64,000 bases of DNA from Pseudoalteromonas aurantia 208. Lineage in GTDB: Bacteria; Pseudomonadota; Gammaproteobacteria; Enterobacterales; Alteromonadaceae. Of this stretch, positions 26,450 to 35,008 are shown one piece after another (the first letter of the stretch is position 1; each line of letters begins with the position of its first letter). Location: assembly GCF_014858725.1 (NCBI RefSeq), contig NZ_AQGV01000012.1, forward strand, positions 1,798,001 to 1,862,000. The letters are read 5' to 3'. A model generated the notes under the pieces. That model was not told the origin of the DNA. It worked only from the letters and a program-made list of their open reading frames with translations, and searched no databases. The position numbers were made by a program, and so were the translations under genes.

Positions 26450-26654
26450 AAAAGCTCTCTTTGCTCGAGTTGATCTCAATAGTCACTCAATTGAGACAAT
26501 AGTGGTTATTATACTGTTTTTAGTGGCTCAATTTTACGGCTAATGTTAATAAAATACCTAACGATTTACAACGTGCTTATCCGGTAATACTTTGTTAGCG
26601 TTTTACAGTATAATACACTGACGCCAATTAAGATAACTCGAAAAGGAATACTTT

Positions 26655-27236
26655 ATGCTGAAAGTCTCCATTATTGCTACAAGCCTCATCGCCATGAGCG
26701 CCTTTGCTTACGATTTACCAGAGAATACGATTGACTCAGGCAAAGTTCATGCACAAGATAAACCTGTAACCCTTTTAGGTAAAGGCGTTACTGAAGGTCA
26801 ACAAGCCCCTAACTTTAAAGTAGTTGATGATGCATTTGTACCTGTGAACCTATCTGATTTTAACGGGCAAGCGGTATTAATAAGTGTTGTACCAAGTTTA
26901 GATACTGGCATTTGTAGCCTACAAACGAAACACTTTAATGAACAAGTCGCAAATACCTATAAAAACATAAAAATGTTAACAATTAGTGCTGATTTACCCT
27001 TCGCACAAAAACGTTTTTGTAAGCAAGAAAATATAGATAAAGTCACGACACTATCAGACTCAGTGTGGCGTAATTTTGGCGAGAACTACGGTTTATACAT
27101 AAAAGATATGGGATTACTCAGCCGAGCGGTTTTAATTCTAGATAAAAATCATAAAATTGTTTATAAGCAATTAGTCAAAAACCTTGCCTCTGAACCTGAT
27201 TACACACAAGTCATTGAACAATTAAAAGCACTATAA
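26655..27236 (+). CDS. tpx: Thiol peroxidase Tpx with signal peptide
   Basis: An atypical 2-Cys peroxiredoxin that reduces hydroperoxides. The peroxidatic Cys87 lies in PSLDTGICSLQT, where most Tpx have PSLDTPVC, and the resolving Cys122 is in LPFAQKRFC. Length is 193 residues, longer than E. coli Tpx (168) because of an N-terminal signal-like segment (MLKVSIIATSLIAMSAFA) with a plausible cleavage site after residue 18. Export to the periplasm is therefore inferred. An AAAGGA ribosome site precedes the ATG. It is convergent with adk and shares a terminator with it. Confidence 0.92.
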   Translation: MLKVSIIATSLIAMSAFAYDLPENTIDSGKVHAQDKPVTLLGKGVTEGQQAPNFKVVDDAFVPVNLSDFNGQAVLISVVPSLDTGICSLQTKHFNEQVANTYKNIKMLTISADLPFAQKRFCKQENIDKVTTLSDSVWRNFGENYGLYIKDMGLLSRAVLILDKNHKIVYKQLVKNLASEPDYTQVIEQLKAL

Positions 27237-27261
27237 AAAAACCGCCAACAGGCGGTTTTTT
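27235..27261. terminator. Bidirectional terminator between tpx and adk
   Basis: The AAAAAACCGCC-AACA-GGCGGTTTTTT palindrome overlaps the last base of the tpx stop codon. Confidence 0.88.
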
Positions 27262-27286
27262 CTTAATTTAAGCATCAATCAAGCAA

Positions 27287-28072
<786 letters not shown>

Positions 28073-28085
28073 TCAATTTAAATGC

Positions 28086-29999
28086 TTATTTGCTTAAATC
28101 AAGCATGAGTTTGTTCAAACGAGCAACAAACCCTGCTGGGTCTTTTAAGCTACCGCGCTCTGCAAGTAACGCTTGGTCAAATAATACTTCTGACCACTGT
28201 ACAAACTTGTCTTCATCTTGCTCAACATTTAGGTGTTTAACAAGCTGGTGCTCAGGGTTCAGTTCAAATACTGGCTTAGACTCTGGTGCCGCTTGGCCCA
28301 CAGATTCCATCAGCTTTTGCATTTGAGAACTCATGTCGTGCTCATCAGCAACAACACACGCAGGAGAATCAGTCAAACGATGCGTAAAGCGTACTTCTTT
28401 CACTTTATCACCCAGCACTTCTTTAATGCGCTCAACTAAGCCTTCAACTTCTTTTTCGCTCTCTTCTTGTGCTTTCTTCGCTTCTTCGTCGTCTAACTCA
28501 CCTAAATCTAAGTCACCACGAGTGATTGATTGTAGTTGCTTCTCATCAAGCTCAGTTAGGTGGCTCATCATCCACTCATCAACACGGTCAGACAGCAATA
28601 ATACTTCTATGCCTTTCTTACGGAAGATTTCTAGATGTGGAGAGCTCTTAGCTGCTTCAAAGCTATCAGCAACAACATAATAAATCTTATCTTGGCCTTC
28701 TTTCATACGCTCAACGTATTGTTCTAACGACACGTTCTGTGTTGCTTCGTCAGTGTGCGTAGAGCTAAAGCGCAATAGTTTAGCTATCGCTTCTTTATTT
28801 GCTGAATCTTCTGCTGGACCTTCTTTGATCACTTGACCAAATTCATTCCAGAATGTTTGATACTCTTCAGGCTTGTTTTTGCCCATACGGTCAAGCATTT
28901 TAAGTACGCGAGATGTACAGCCTTTACGAATTGCCTGTGTGATCTTATTGTCTTGTAAGATTTCACGAGAAATATTCAGAGGCAAATCGTTTGAATCAAG
29001 TAAACCTTTTACAAAACGTAAGTAGCTCGGCATGAACTGCTCAGCGTCATCCATAATGAAAACGCGTTGTACATAAAGCTTTAAGCCCGTTTGACGGTCA
29101 CGGTTGAACATGTCGAACGGCGCTTTTTTAGGAATATACAATAAGCTTGTGTATTCTGTTTTACCTTCAACCTTGTTATGTGCCCATGTTAGTGGCTCTT
29201 CCCAGTCATGACCAACGTGCTTGTAAAACTCTTTGTATTCTTCTTCACTGATCTCTGATTTATCACGAGACCAAAGCGCTGTGGCACGGTTAATGGCTTC
29301 CCACTCACCCGGAACTGCTTCAATTTTTTCACCGTCTGGACCTTCTGACTCAGGTACTGGTGCTTTGAACATTTCAACAGGAATAGAGATATGGTCAGAG
29401 TATTTAGTCACAATACCGCGTAGTCTGAAGTCGTCTAAGAACTCACCTTCTTCTTCACGTAAATGCAGCACGATTTCAGTACCACGACCTTCTTTTTCAA
29501 CTTCAGCAAGCGTGTAATCGCCTTCACCTTGTGAATGCCATTCAACAGCTGTGCTTTCACCCGCTTTACGCGTAGTTACAGTTACAGCATCTGCAACGAT
29601 GAATGCAGAGTAAAAACCAACACCAAATTGACCAATTAGCTGTGAATCTTGTGCTTGATCACCCGTTAAGTTACTAAAGAACTCAGCCGTACCAGATTTA
29701 GCAATCGTCCCTAATGAGCTGATCACTTCTTCACGTGTCATACCAATACCGTTATCAGAAATAGTCACGGTATTCGCGTCTTTATCAACACTTACACGTA
29801 CGCGTAAATCTGCATCACCATCATAAAGGCTACCATCAGACAGAGCTAAAAAGCGCAGTTTATCTGCTGCATCTGATGCGTTAGATACAAGTTCACGTAA
29901 GAAGATTTCTTTATTCGAGTACAAAGAATGGATCATTAGGTTTAATAATTGTTTTACTTCTGTTTGAAAGCCTAATGTTTCTTTTTGAGCTGTGGTCAT
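28086..29999 (-). CDS. htpG: Chaperone HtpG (Hsp90)
   Basis: The bacterial Hsp90 dimer remodels client proteins with ATP. The 637 residues carry the N-terminal GHKL ATPase ([31 protein letters not shown]), the middle domain ([11 protein letters not shown]) and the C-terminal dimer domain. A near-consensus sigma-32 promoter lies about 50 bp upstream. adk follows downstream. The usual upstream neighbour recR is not next to it but at 53 kb, across an accessory region. Confidence 0.98.
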   Translation of the reverse strand: MTTAQKETLGFQTEVKQLLNLMIHSLYSNKEIFLRELVSNASDAADKLRFLALSDGSLYDGDADLRVRVSVDKDANTVTISDNGIGMTREEVISSLGTIAKSGTAEFFSNLTGDQAQDSQLIGQFGVGFYSAFIVADAVTVTTRKAGESTAVEWHSQGEGDYTLAEVEKEGRGTEIVLHLREEEGEFLDDFRLRGIVTKYSDHISIPVEMFKAPVPESEGPDGEKIEAVPGEWEAINRATALWSRDKSEISEEEYKEFYKHVGHDWEEPLTWAHNKVEGKTEYTSLLYIPKKAPFDMFNRDRQTGLKLYVQRVFIMDDAEQFMPSYLRFVKGLLDSNDLPLNISREILQDNKITQAIRKGCTSRVLKMLDRMGKNKPEEYQTFWNEFGQVIKEGPAEDSANKEAIAKLLRFSSTHTDEATQNVSLEQYVERMKEGQDKIYYVVADSFEAAKSSPHLEIFRKKGIEVLLLSDRVDEWMMSHLTELDEKQLQSITRGDLDLGELDDEEAKKAQEESEKEVEGLVERIKEVLGDKVKEVRFTHRLTDSPACVVADEHDMSSQMQKLMESVGQAAPESKPVFELNPEHQLVKHLNVEQDEDKFVQWSEVLFDQALLAERGSLKDPAGFVARLNKLMLDLSK

Positions 30000-30047
30000 C
30001 GTTCTCTCCGTCTAACCAAATTGATACTAAATATTATGCAAAAGGAT

Positions 30048-30073
30048 ATGGGGGGGAGTTTTTCAAGTTCAAG
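30048..30073 (-). promoter_or_regulatory. Sigma-32 (RpoH) promoter of htpG
   Basis: The minus strand has two adjacent CTTGAA copies (30068-30073 and 30062-30067). The first is exactly 14 bp from CCCCAT (30053-30048). Spacing and motifs equal those of the grpE promoter in this window. Confidence 0.85.
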
Positions 30074-30649
30074 GGGGGAATTATATTTTTATAATGAATC
30101 AAAGCTGAAAAGTCTGTGTGGCCGTCTATTTTAGTTTAAATGAAAGTGTATTTGCGTGATTTTCACACCATACAAGTACTGAAACTGATCATAATTCTAG
30201 CCATAAATTTATACGTAATAGTAAAGGTTCTCATGCTTTAATGAAAGCATGAGAAGTCCACTTAATAGTGACCAGTAACTTACTTTTTACGTGCTATCAC
30301 AATAAATAAACTCCCAATATGTTAAGCTGAGTTTAAAAGATAGGTGATAAATAAAAATAAGTAATGTGAGATGAATAGCATTGTCCAATCGCTGTTTTAA
30401 ATACCTGACTAGTTAGTACCGCTTCTGTTTGCAGAGTGATGATGTAATATTGATGTAATGTTTTTTACAATCAACCTCCAATAACCTATTCACAACTTCT
30501 AACGACTGGCTGGAAGTTACATTTGCATTCTTTTGAATTTAAGTACGCGTAAATTCTTTAGTCTGTGTTCCTTCAAATTGTACTTGTTAATACATCATAG
30601 AAGTATTTAGCAAAAGACAATAACTAAGCTAACTTAAAAGGTTTTTACA
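30074..30649. other. Gene-free region: perfect hairpin and solo RAYT-element scrap
   Basis: No convincing gene is seen. A 12-bp perfect stem with a 4-base loop lies at 30228-30255 (TTCTCATGCTTT / AAAGCATGAGAA). At about 30322-30350 the sequence TTAAGCTGAGTTTAAAAGATAGGTGAT resembles the sub-terminal hairpin of the two transposase elements at 40450 and 41775, but the left arm is missing. This marks the left edge of the accessory region (inference). Confidence 0.5.
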
Positions 30650-31156
30650 ATGACAGCTTTAAGAACAATGTGGCAAACTTCCTTACCAAAAACTGGTGAT
30701 AATGTTATTAGCTCCGTTGTAGCGAATAGATACGTATATGCCGCGGGTCAAGGACGGGTATTTAAATTAACCATCGATGGCGGAACAATAGAAAATACAA
30801 ATACATTACCTGACAGAGGTGATCACGCAGTGAACTTAGTATTGTCTGATGACGAGAAAACACTCTATGCAGGCACTGATGGGTATGCGATTGCGATTGA
30901 AACACTTACAATGGAAACCAAGTGGCAAACTTCTTTACCAAATACAGGTGATAATGAAGTCAACTTACTTCTAACTGATAAACTCCTTTTCTGTGGGTCT
31001 AGCGGTCATGTCTATCAATTAGATCATAATGGTAACACCCTAGGCCATAATCATTTACCAGACAGAGGTAATCATGAAGTTCAAATGTGCATAAATAAAT
31101 CAGAAACAGTGCTTTATGTGGGTACTGATGGATATGAAATTGCCATTTCGATTTAA
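30650..31156 (+). CDS. Small beta-propeller-type repeat protein (lectin- or PQQ/WD-like)
   Basis: The 168 residues consist of four blade-like repeats of about 40 residues. Each has an LP-x-x-G-D/N-x-x-V turn followed by a YAGTDGY or CGSSGHVY strand. There is no signal peptide or membrane helix. Similar short repeats occur in propeller lectins and in PQQ/WD-type sensor modules; four blades are few for a closed propeller, so it may oligomerise (inference). It is a single gene with a good upstream AAAAGG and its own downstream hairpin, placed between htpG and the RiPP cluster. Function is unknown. Confidence 0.7.
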   Translation: MTALRTMWQTSLPKTGDNVISSVVANRYVYAAGQGRVFKLTIDGGTIENTNTLPDRGDHAVNLVLSDDEKTLYAGTDGYAIAIETLTMETKWQTSLPNTGDNEVNLLLTDKLLFCGSSGHVYQLDHNGNTLGHNHLPDRGNHEVQMCINKSETVLYVGTDGYEIAISI

Positions 31157-31170
31157 TCTAGTTTCAAAGC

Positions 31171-31208
31171 GCCACCTAAATTCTAACAATGAATTCAGGT
31201 GGCAAATT
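31171..31208 (+). terminator. Terminator of the repeat protein gene
   Basis: A 13-bp stem GCCACCTAAATTC/GAATTCAGGTGGC with one mismatch is followed by AAATTTTC. It lies 15 bp past the stop. Confidence 0.6.
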
Positions 31209-31210
31209 TT

Positions 31211-31472
31211 CACTAAATAACAATATAACGGGCACGAATAAAATTATTAGCCCCTCTGCCTATGACACAATACATCACTTTAATAGCCCCCCATTAAATG
31301 TGCACACTTATGCTGCTTTGAGAAAAACAGAAACGAACCAATAATGGCATCCATTAAAAATAAAAATGGTCATGTCACTTGCTTCTGAATACTAAGTGAT
31401 AAAGCGAAACGTGTAGCAAATAGTTTAATGCCGGTGTCTTGAGTACCGCTTCCGCTCTGTTTGAGCTGAAGG
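31211..31472. other. Gene-free stretch, nothing recognised
   Basis: Together with the two flanking hairpins this makes a 365-bp gap between converging transcription units. No ORF, promoter or repeat is convincing in it. Confidence 0.5.
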
Positions 31473-31510
31473 TTTTACACCTAGCGCAATGAAATGCGCT
31501 AGGTGTAAAA
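31473..31510. terminator. Long perfect inverted repeat at the 3' end of the RiPP operon
   Basis: A 16-bp perfect stem TTTTACACCTAGCGCA / TGCGCTAGGTGTAAAA with a 6-base loop lies 11 bp past the reductase stop. No T run follows the stem in either direction beyond the stem itself, so it may be a processing or stability structure rather than a simple terminator. Confidence 0.55.
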
Positions 31511-31521
31511 ACAACACATCA

Positions 31522-32493
31522 TTACGCTGCACAATTGTCTTTTGCTGGTGGTTGCAGCGCCATCAATACAGTTTGCCATAGCCCACTCAACCCCAATAAG
31601 TAATCTGGCTGCTGATATACAGGCTGTGTTTCACCTTGAACTGTGGCCGCTAATGTTGCAATCGCCGCGAGATTACACTGATCTCTGTGGCTCATCAGCT
31701 GCTGCTGACTCATAGGTGCAAGCTCGATGGGCATATAGGTTTTCCACGACTCAGCAGGTAAGGTCTGACTGGCAGGAAACCAGCTTAATGGGCCGGTGGT
31801 TTCACTGAGCGTCAAAGTACCATGAGGAAATAGCGCAGAGCACTGATGATTTAAAAATGTGGCGCTGCCATCATCTTCAACTGACGAAAAGTTTTGGCAT
31901 AACACAGAGACGGTGAGGTTGTTGTTTTTGAGCATGACGGGCTGAAATGCCATCGGTTCGCCGCTGTATTTGATGATTTCTAGCCCTTCAAATCCACCGA
32001 GTGCACGCCCTAGTAGATCCAGCGCCGAATATAAGGTTCTTAAGTTAGCCCCCATAGCATAATGCATACAGCCAAAACCCTGTTGATATGCGGCAAGTAT
32101 GGATTGTAAAAAGGCTTGTGGGGCATATAAATCAGCAAAGTGGCCATTGACGTGAAAATAAACTTGCTGCTGCTTGGCAAGTGCCAGCGCTTTTTGCACA
32201 AACGCTTGGTCAACTGGGTGCTCACATAATACTGAGACGCCTTTTTTTAATAAATACAATACAATTGCTTTTCCTGCATCGCCCGATACAGCAACGCAAG
32301 CAATATCAATATTGTCAGTCGGCACAGTGGTAACGTCAGTGTAATATGGTACCCCAATTTGCTTAGCAATTTGCTGAGAGTATTCACTTCCTTTTGATAG
32401 TACGCCTACACATGAGAAACTATCTTGCGGAAATTGACTTAATGCGCGAATGTAAGTGGAACCATAGTGGGTGCCACACACGAGTACTTTCAT
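31522..32493 (-). CDS. Thiazolinyl imide reductase homologue (Gfo/Idh/MocA type)
   Basis: The 323-residue protein starts with a Rossmann fold (VLVCGTHYGSTYIRAL) and follows the YbtU/Irp3/PchG pattern: DIACVAV, VSVLCEHPVDQ, FHVNGHF, a TLYSALDLLGRALG segment and a C-terminal GLSGLWQTV. These enzymes use NADPH to reduce a thiazoline to a thiazolidine during yersiniabactin and pyochelin synthesis on NRPS proteins. Here there is no NRPS. The gene lies 15 bp after a YcaO cyclodehydratase and a Cys-rich precursor, so a peptide azoline is the likely substrate (inference). It is the last gene of the operon, with AAGGA before the ATG. Confidence 0.82.
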   Translation of the reverse strand: MKVLVCGTHYGSTYIRALSQFPQDSFSCVGVLSKGSEYSQQIAKQIGVPYYTDVTTVPTDNIDIACVAVSGDAGKAIVLYLLKKGVSVLCEHPVDQAFVQKALALAKQQQVYFHVNGHFADLYAPQAFLQSILAAYQQGFGCMHYAMGANLRTLYSALDLLGRALGGFEGLEIIKYSGEPMAFQPVMLKNNNLTVSVLCQNFSSVEDDGSATFLNHQCSALFPHGTLTLSETTGPLSWFPASQTLPAESWKTYMPIELAPMSQQQLMSHRDQCNLAAIATLAATVQGETQPVYQQPDYLLGLSGLWQTVLMALQPPAKDNCAA

Positions 32494-32508
32494 AATATAA
32501 TCCTTTTT

Positions 32509-34941
32509 CTAAGCAATGGGATGTGGTTCTTTATTAACAGGCCGCCCTTGTAATAGCTTTCGTAGCCTTGGGTTATCTACCCGTTTAAATTGCTCACCAA
32601 AGTGAATAGGCTGCATATTGACACCGATGGCCCGCGCAACTCTAAACGGACTTAACGCCATATCTGGAGACGTGACATCCACAATAGCAACCTCTACTCC
32701 TGCTTCATCTAGGCGCTGCTTGAGTTGGGTGACTTGCGTGATCGCTTCGTAAGGCCAATCGTCCAGTGTTTTTGCTTCGCTTATAGGGCGACGCATAAAC
32801 TCAAATGAAGCGAGTTGGCCCTTGCTAAAATAATAAGCCGCGTGATCTTCTAAACTTGTTACGTCACTAACATGACGCGGAATTTTATGCCCCGAACGCA
32901 TAAGTTGACACAGGTAAGGCATCACATGTCCTTGTTCCAATAGCGCCTTGCGCATAGCAACCTTGATATCCCCATGGGTGGCGAGCGCAACAGATGCCGC
33001 AGGGGTGCGATAACCATCACCAAGGGCTAGGCATACCACCGTTGGTACATGTAACCCCACATCCAATAAATAGCATTCAAGTTCTACGCCGAGCTGAGTT
33101 AAGTCATCTATCATTACCCGCATTTTACCTTGGTTGAGCGACTCGTAGCAGAGACGTTCGCAAGGTAATTGTGCATACCAAGTGAGCATCATGGCATCAC
33201 GCTCAATTAATTCATAACAAGCTCTGAGGGCTGCATCATCATTGTCTTGGCCCGCTGCTAACCCGTTTGAAGATACCTGACTAAACTGTTCTTTATAGGG
33301 GCAAGCAAAATTAAAATAGCTGACTAATGCAGGTACCCAAACCGGTTTATCGGTTGCTAACCAGCTACCACGACACCAATGTATTTTTTGCTTTCTATGC
33401 CATTTGTGAAATGGAAAATTAGGGGTACTGTATTGCTTATTAGAATATAAAACTAAGGTATCTGGATCGACATAATCACCGTGTAACTGGCCAATTGAGG
33501 CATATTTAAAATCACTTAGTTGGTATCGTGCCGCAGAGTAACGTTCCAGTGCCTCTCCTACCGCACTGATATTTGCAGAAATATGATCTAGCCCCTTACC
33601 AGAGCCAACTTGACCGGAAGCTCTTGGGTCAAACTCGCCTTCAGTAAACGACGATACCCCAGCTGAAGCCGTAATAGGATAATCGGGTAAGTGTGGTGCA
33701 TGCCCTGTGAGCTGGCGTACAATACCTGTTACCGAATCTATCCAGCCTTCAAATAAAGATGTAAATTGATCAACATCTTGTAGTTGATTAAGAGGGTTGG
33801 CAGCTGATTTTTTATCACGATGCATTGATAATGCGTGGGTGGTGGCATTGCTGTGATCAAAGCCACACACTTCACACCAAGGAATAGGAATAATAGCATG
33901 TTTTTCTGATTGGTGCGTGACTAGGTTTTGTACAATAACATGGGACAGTAACGCACTTTCGGTATAACCCCAAAGGATTTTTAATGCCTCCATTGCAAGC
34001 TGTTGACCGGTGATGGCAGACATAGGTGTCAACATACTGCGGGCACGGCCATCACGATTTTTTTGATGGCTTTTTTCTAATTCATGTGCCAATTCTCCAT
34101 GCTGCTCAGTACCTAGTTTTCTGAGCCTTAAGCAATTCCAGCATGAGCTCGAGGTGGTGTCACTTAAATTAACAACAGGACCTATCCAGCTTTCTAAGCC
34201 ATTCAAGTGACCATAAATCGCTTTAATCGTGTATTGATGTACATATTCAGAGGCTTTATGTGACCAAAAATTAGCGTCTTTACCTAAAGTGATAATAGCT
34301 AAATCCCAGTCATTTGAAGGGCACCCTAAGTTATTATTGTCACAACTAAGCTCAGAGTGGCTGATCTGCATCCAAGGATTACGCTGTTGTAGTACGGCTT
34401 TAAACACCTGTGCTCTTGGTTTGCCAATATCTTCAGGCGTAAGAAAGCGATGACACGTTAAGTCATCACAGGTGATATTTTCTTTATCTAACAAATGAAT
34501 ATGGCCTACACCTGCTGTACCTAGCTCCTCTAACAATGTAACAGCCCAAGGTTCAAGGCCCACAACTAATACTCGACAAAGAGTGAGAGAATAGATTTGC
34601 TCTTGGCTATGTGGTATTTGGCCTGCTTGGTGCCACGGGCGTAAAAAGCGTGTTTGTACTAAACCTGGCGGCCTAAACTCTCGTTGCTCAGAAACTTCTT
34701 CTAGTAAACCATATTGGTTAAGCATTTGCAGCACGCTCTGAATACTCGCATCACCATATTCAGGTAAGTGTGTGCAGATTTCAACTTGAGTGAGCGCCCC
34801 GTCCAATAGCGGCAAGACTTTTTCAACAAAGTCTGAAGTATCTCGACCGTGAACTTGAAAGTCTCCCAAATCTGAACTTAATAACACACCGCTGCTATTG
34901 GGAATAATGCTCGCAGCTGGGGTTAATCTTAGTTTTTTCAT
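32509..34941 (-). CDS. Fused RRE-ThiF-YcaO cyclodehydratase (TOMM biosynthesis)
   Basis: The 810-residue protein contains in one chain the two halves of an azoline-forming cyclodehydratase. Residues about 1-90 look like a winged-helix RiPP recognition element. About 120-370 form a ThiF/E1-like domain (VLVVGLEPWA) with zinc cysteines Cys267/Cys270 and Cys356/Cys359. About 390-810 form the YcaO domain with ATP-site segments SAVGEALERYSAARY (near 459-473) and ACYELIERDAMM. The C-terminus ends PHPIA, a reduced form of the Pro-rich tail of azoline YcaO enzymes. The predicted job is ATP-dependent conversion of Cys (or Ser/Thr) of the adjacent precursor to azolines. No SagB-type dehydrogenase is nearby. 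Confidence 0.9.
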   Translation of the reverse strand: MKKLRLTPAASIIPNSSGVLLSSDLGDFQVHGRDTSDFVEKVLPLLDGALTQVEICTHLPEYGDASIQSVLQMLNQYGLLEEVSEQREFRPPGLVQTRFLRPWHQAGQIPHSQEQIYSLTLCRVLVVGLEPWAVTLLEELGTAGVGHIHLLDKENITCDDLTCHRFLTPEDIGKPRAQVFKAVLQQRNPWMQISHSELSCDNNNLGCPSNDWDLAIITLGKDANFWSHKASEYVHQYTIKAIYGHLNGLESWIGPVVNLSDTTSSSCWNCLRLRKLGTEQHGELAHELEKSHQKNRDGRARSMLTPMSAITGQQLAMEALKILWGYTESALLSHVIVQNLVTHQSEKHAIIPIPWCEVCGFDHSNATTHALSMHRDKKSAANPLNQLQDVDQFTSLFEGWIDSVTGIVRQLTGHAPHLPDYPITASAGVSSFTEGEFDPRASGQVGSGKGLDHISANISAVGEALERYSAARYQLSDFKYASIGQLHGDYVDPDTLVLYSNKQYSTPNFPFHKWHRKQKIHWCRGSWLATDKPVWVPALVSYFNFACPYKEQFSQVSSNGLAAGQDNDDAALRACYELIERDAMMLTWYAQLPCERLCYESLNQGKMRVMIDDLTQLGVELECYLLDVGLHVPTVVCLALGDGYRTPAASVALATHGDIKVAMRKALLEQGHVMPYLCQLMRSGHKIPRHVSDVTSLEDHAAYYFSKGQLASFEFMRRPISEAKTLDDWPYEAITQVTQLKQRLDEAGVEVAIVDVTSPDMALSPFRVARAIGVNMQPIHFGEQFKRVDNPRLRKLLQGRPVNKEPHPIA

Positions 34942-34964
34942 AAATTAAACATCCAATTTCTAAG

Positions 34965-34995
34965 GACACTCCCTGAGTTCAGCCCAAGGAGTGTC
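34965..34995 (-). promoter_or_regulatory. Hairpin between precursor and cyclodehydratase genes
   Basis: The stem GACACTCC/GGAGTGTC (8 bp) with a 15-base loop lies in the 67-bp gap after the precursor stop. There is no T run. A leaky block or mRNA-stabilising hairpin that keeps the precursor more abundant than the enzymes would fit (inference). Confidence 0.45.
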
Positions 34996-35008
34996 ACTAA
35001 ACTGCGTG

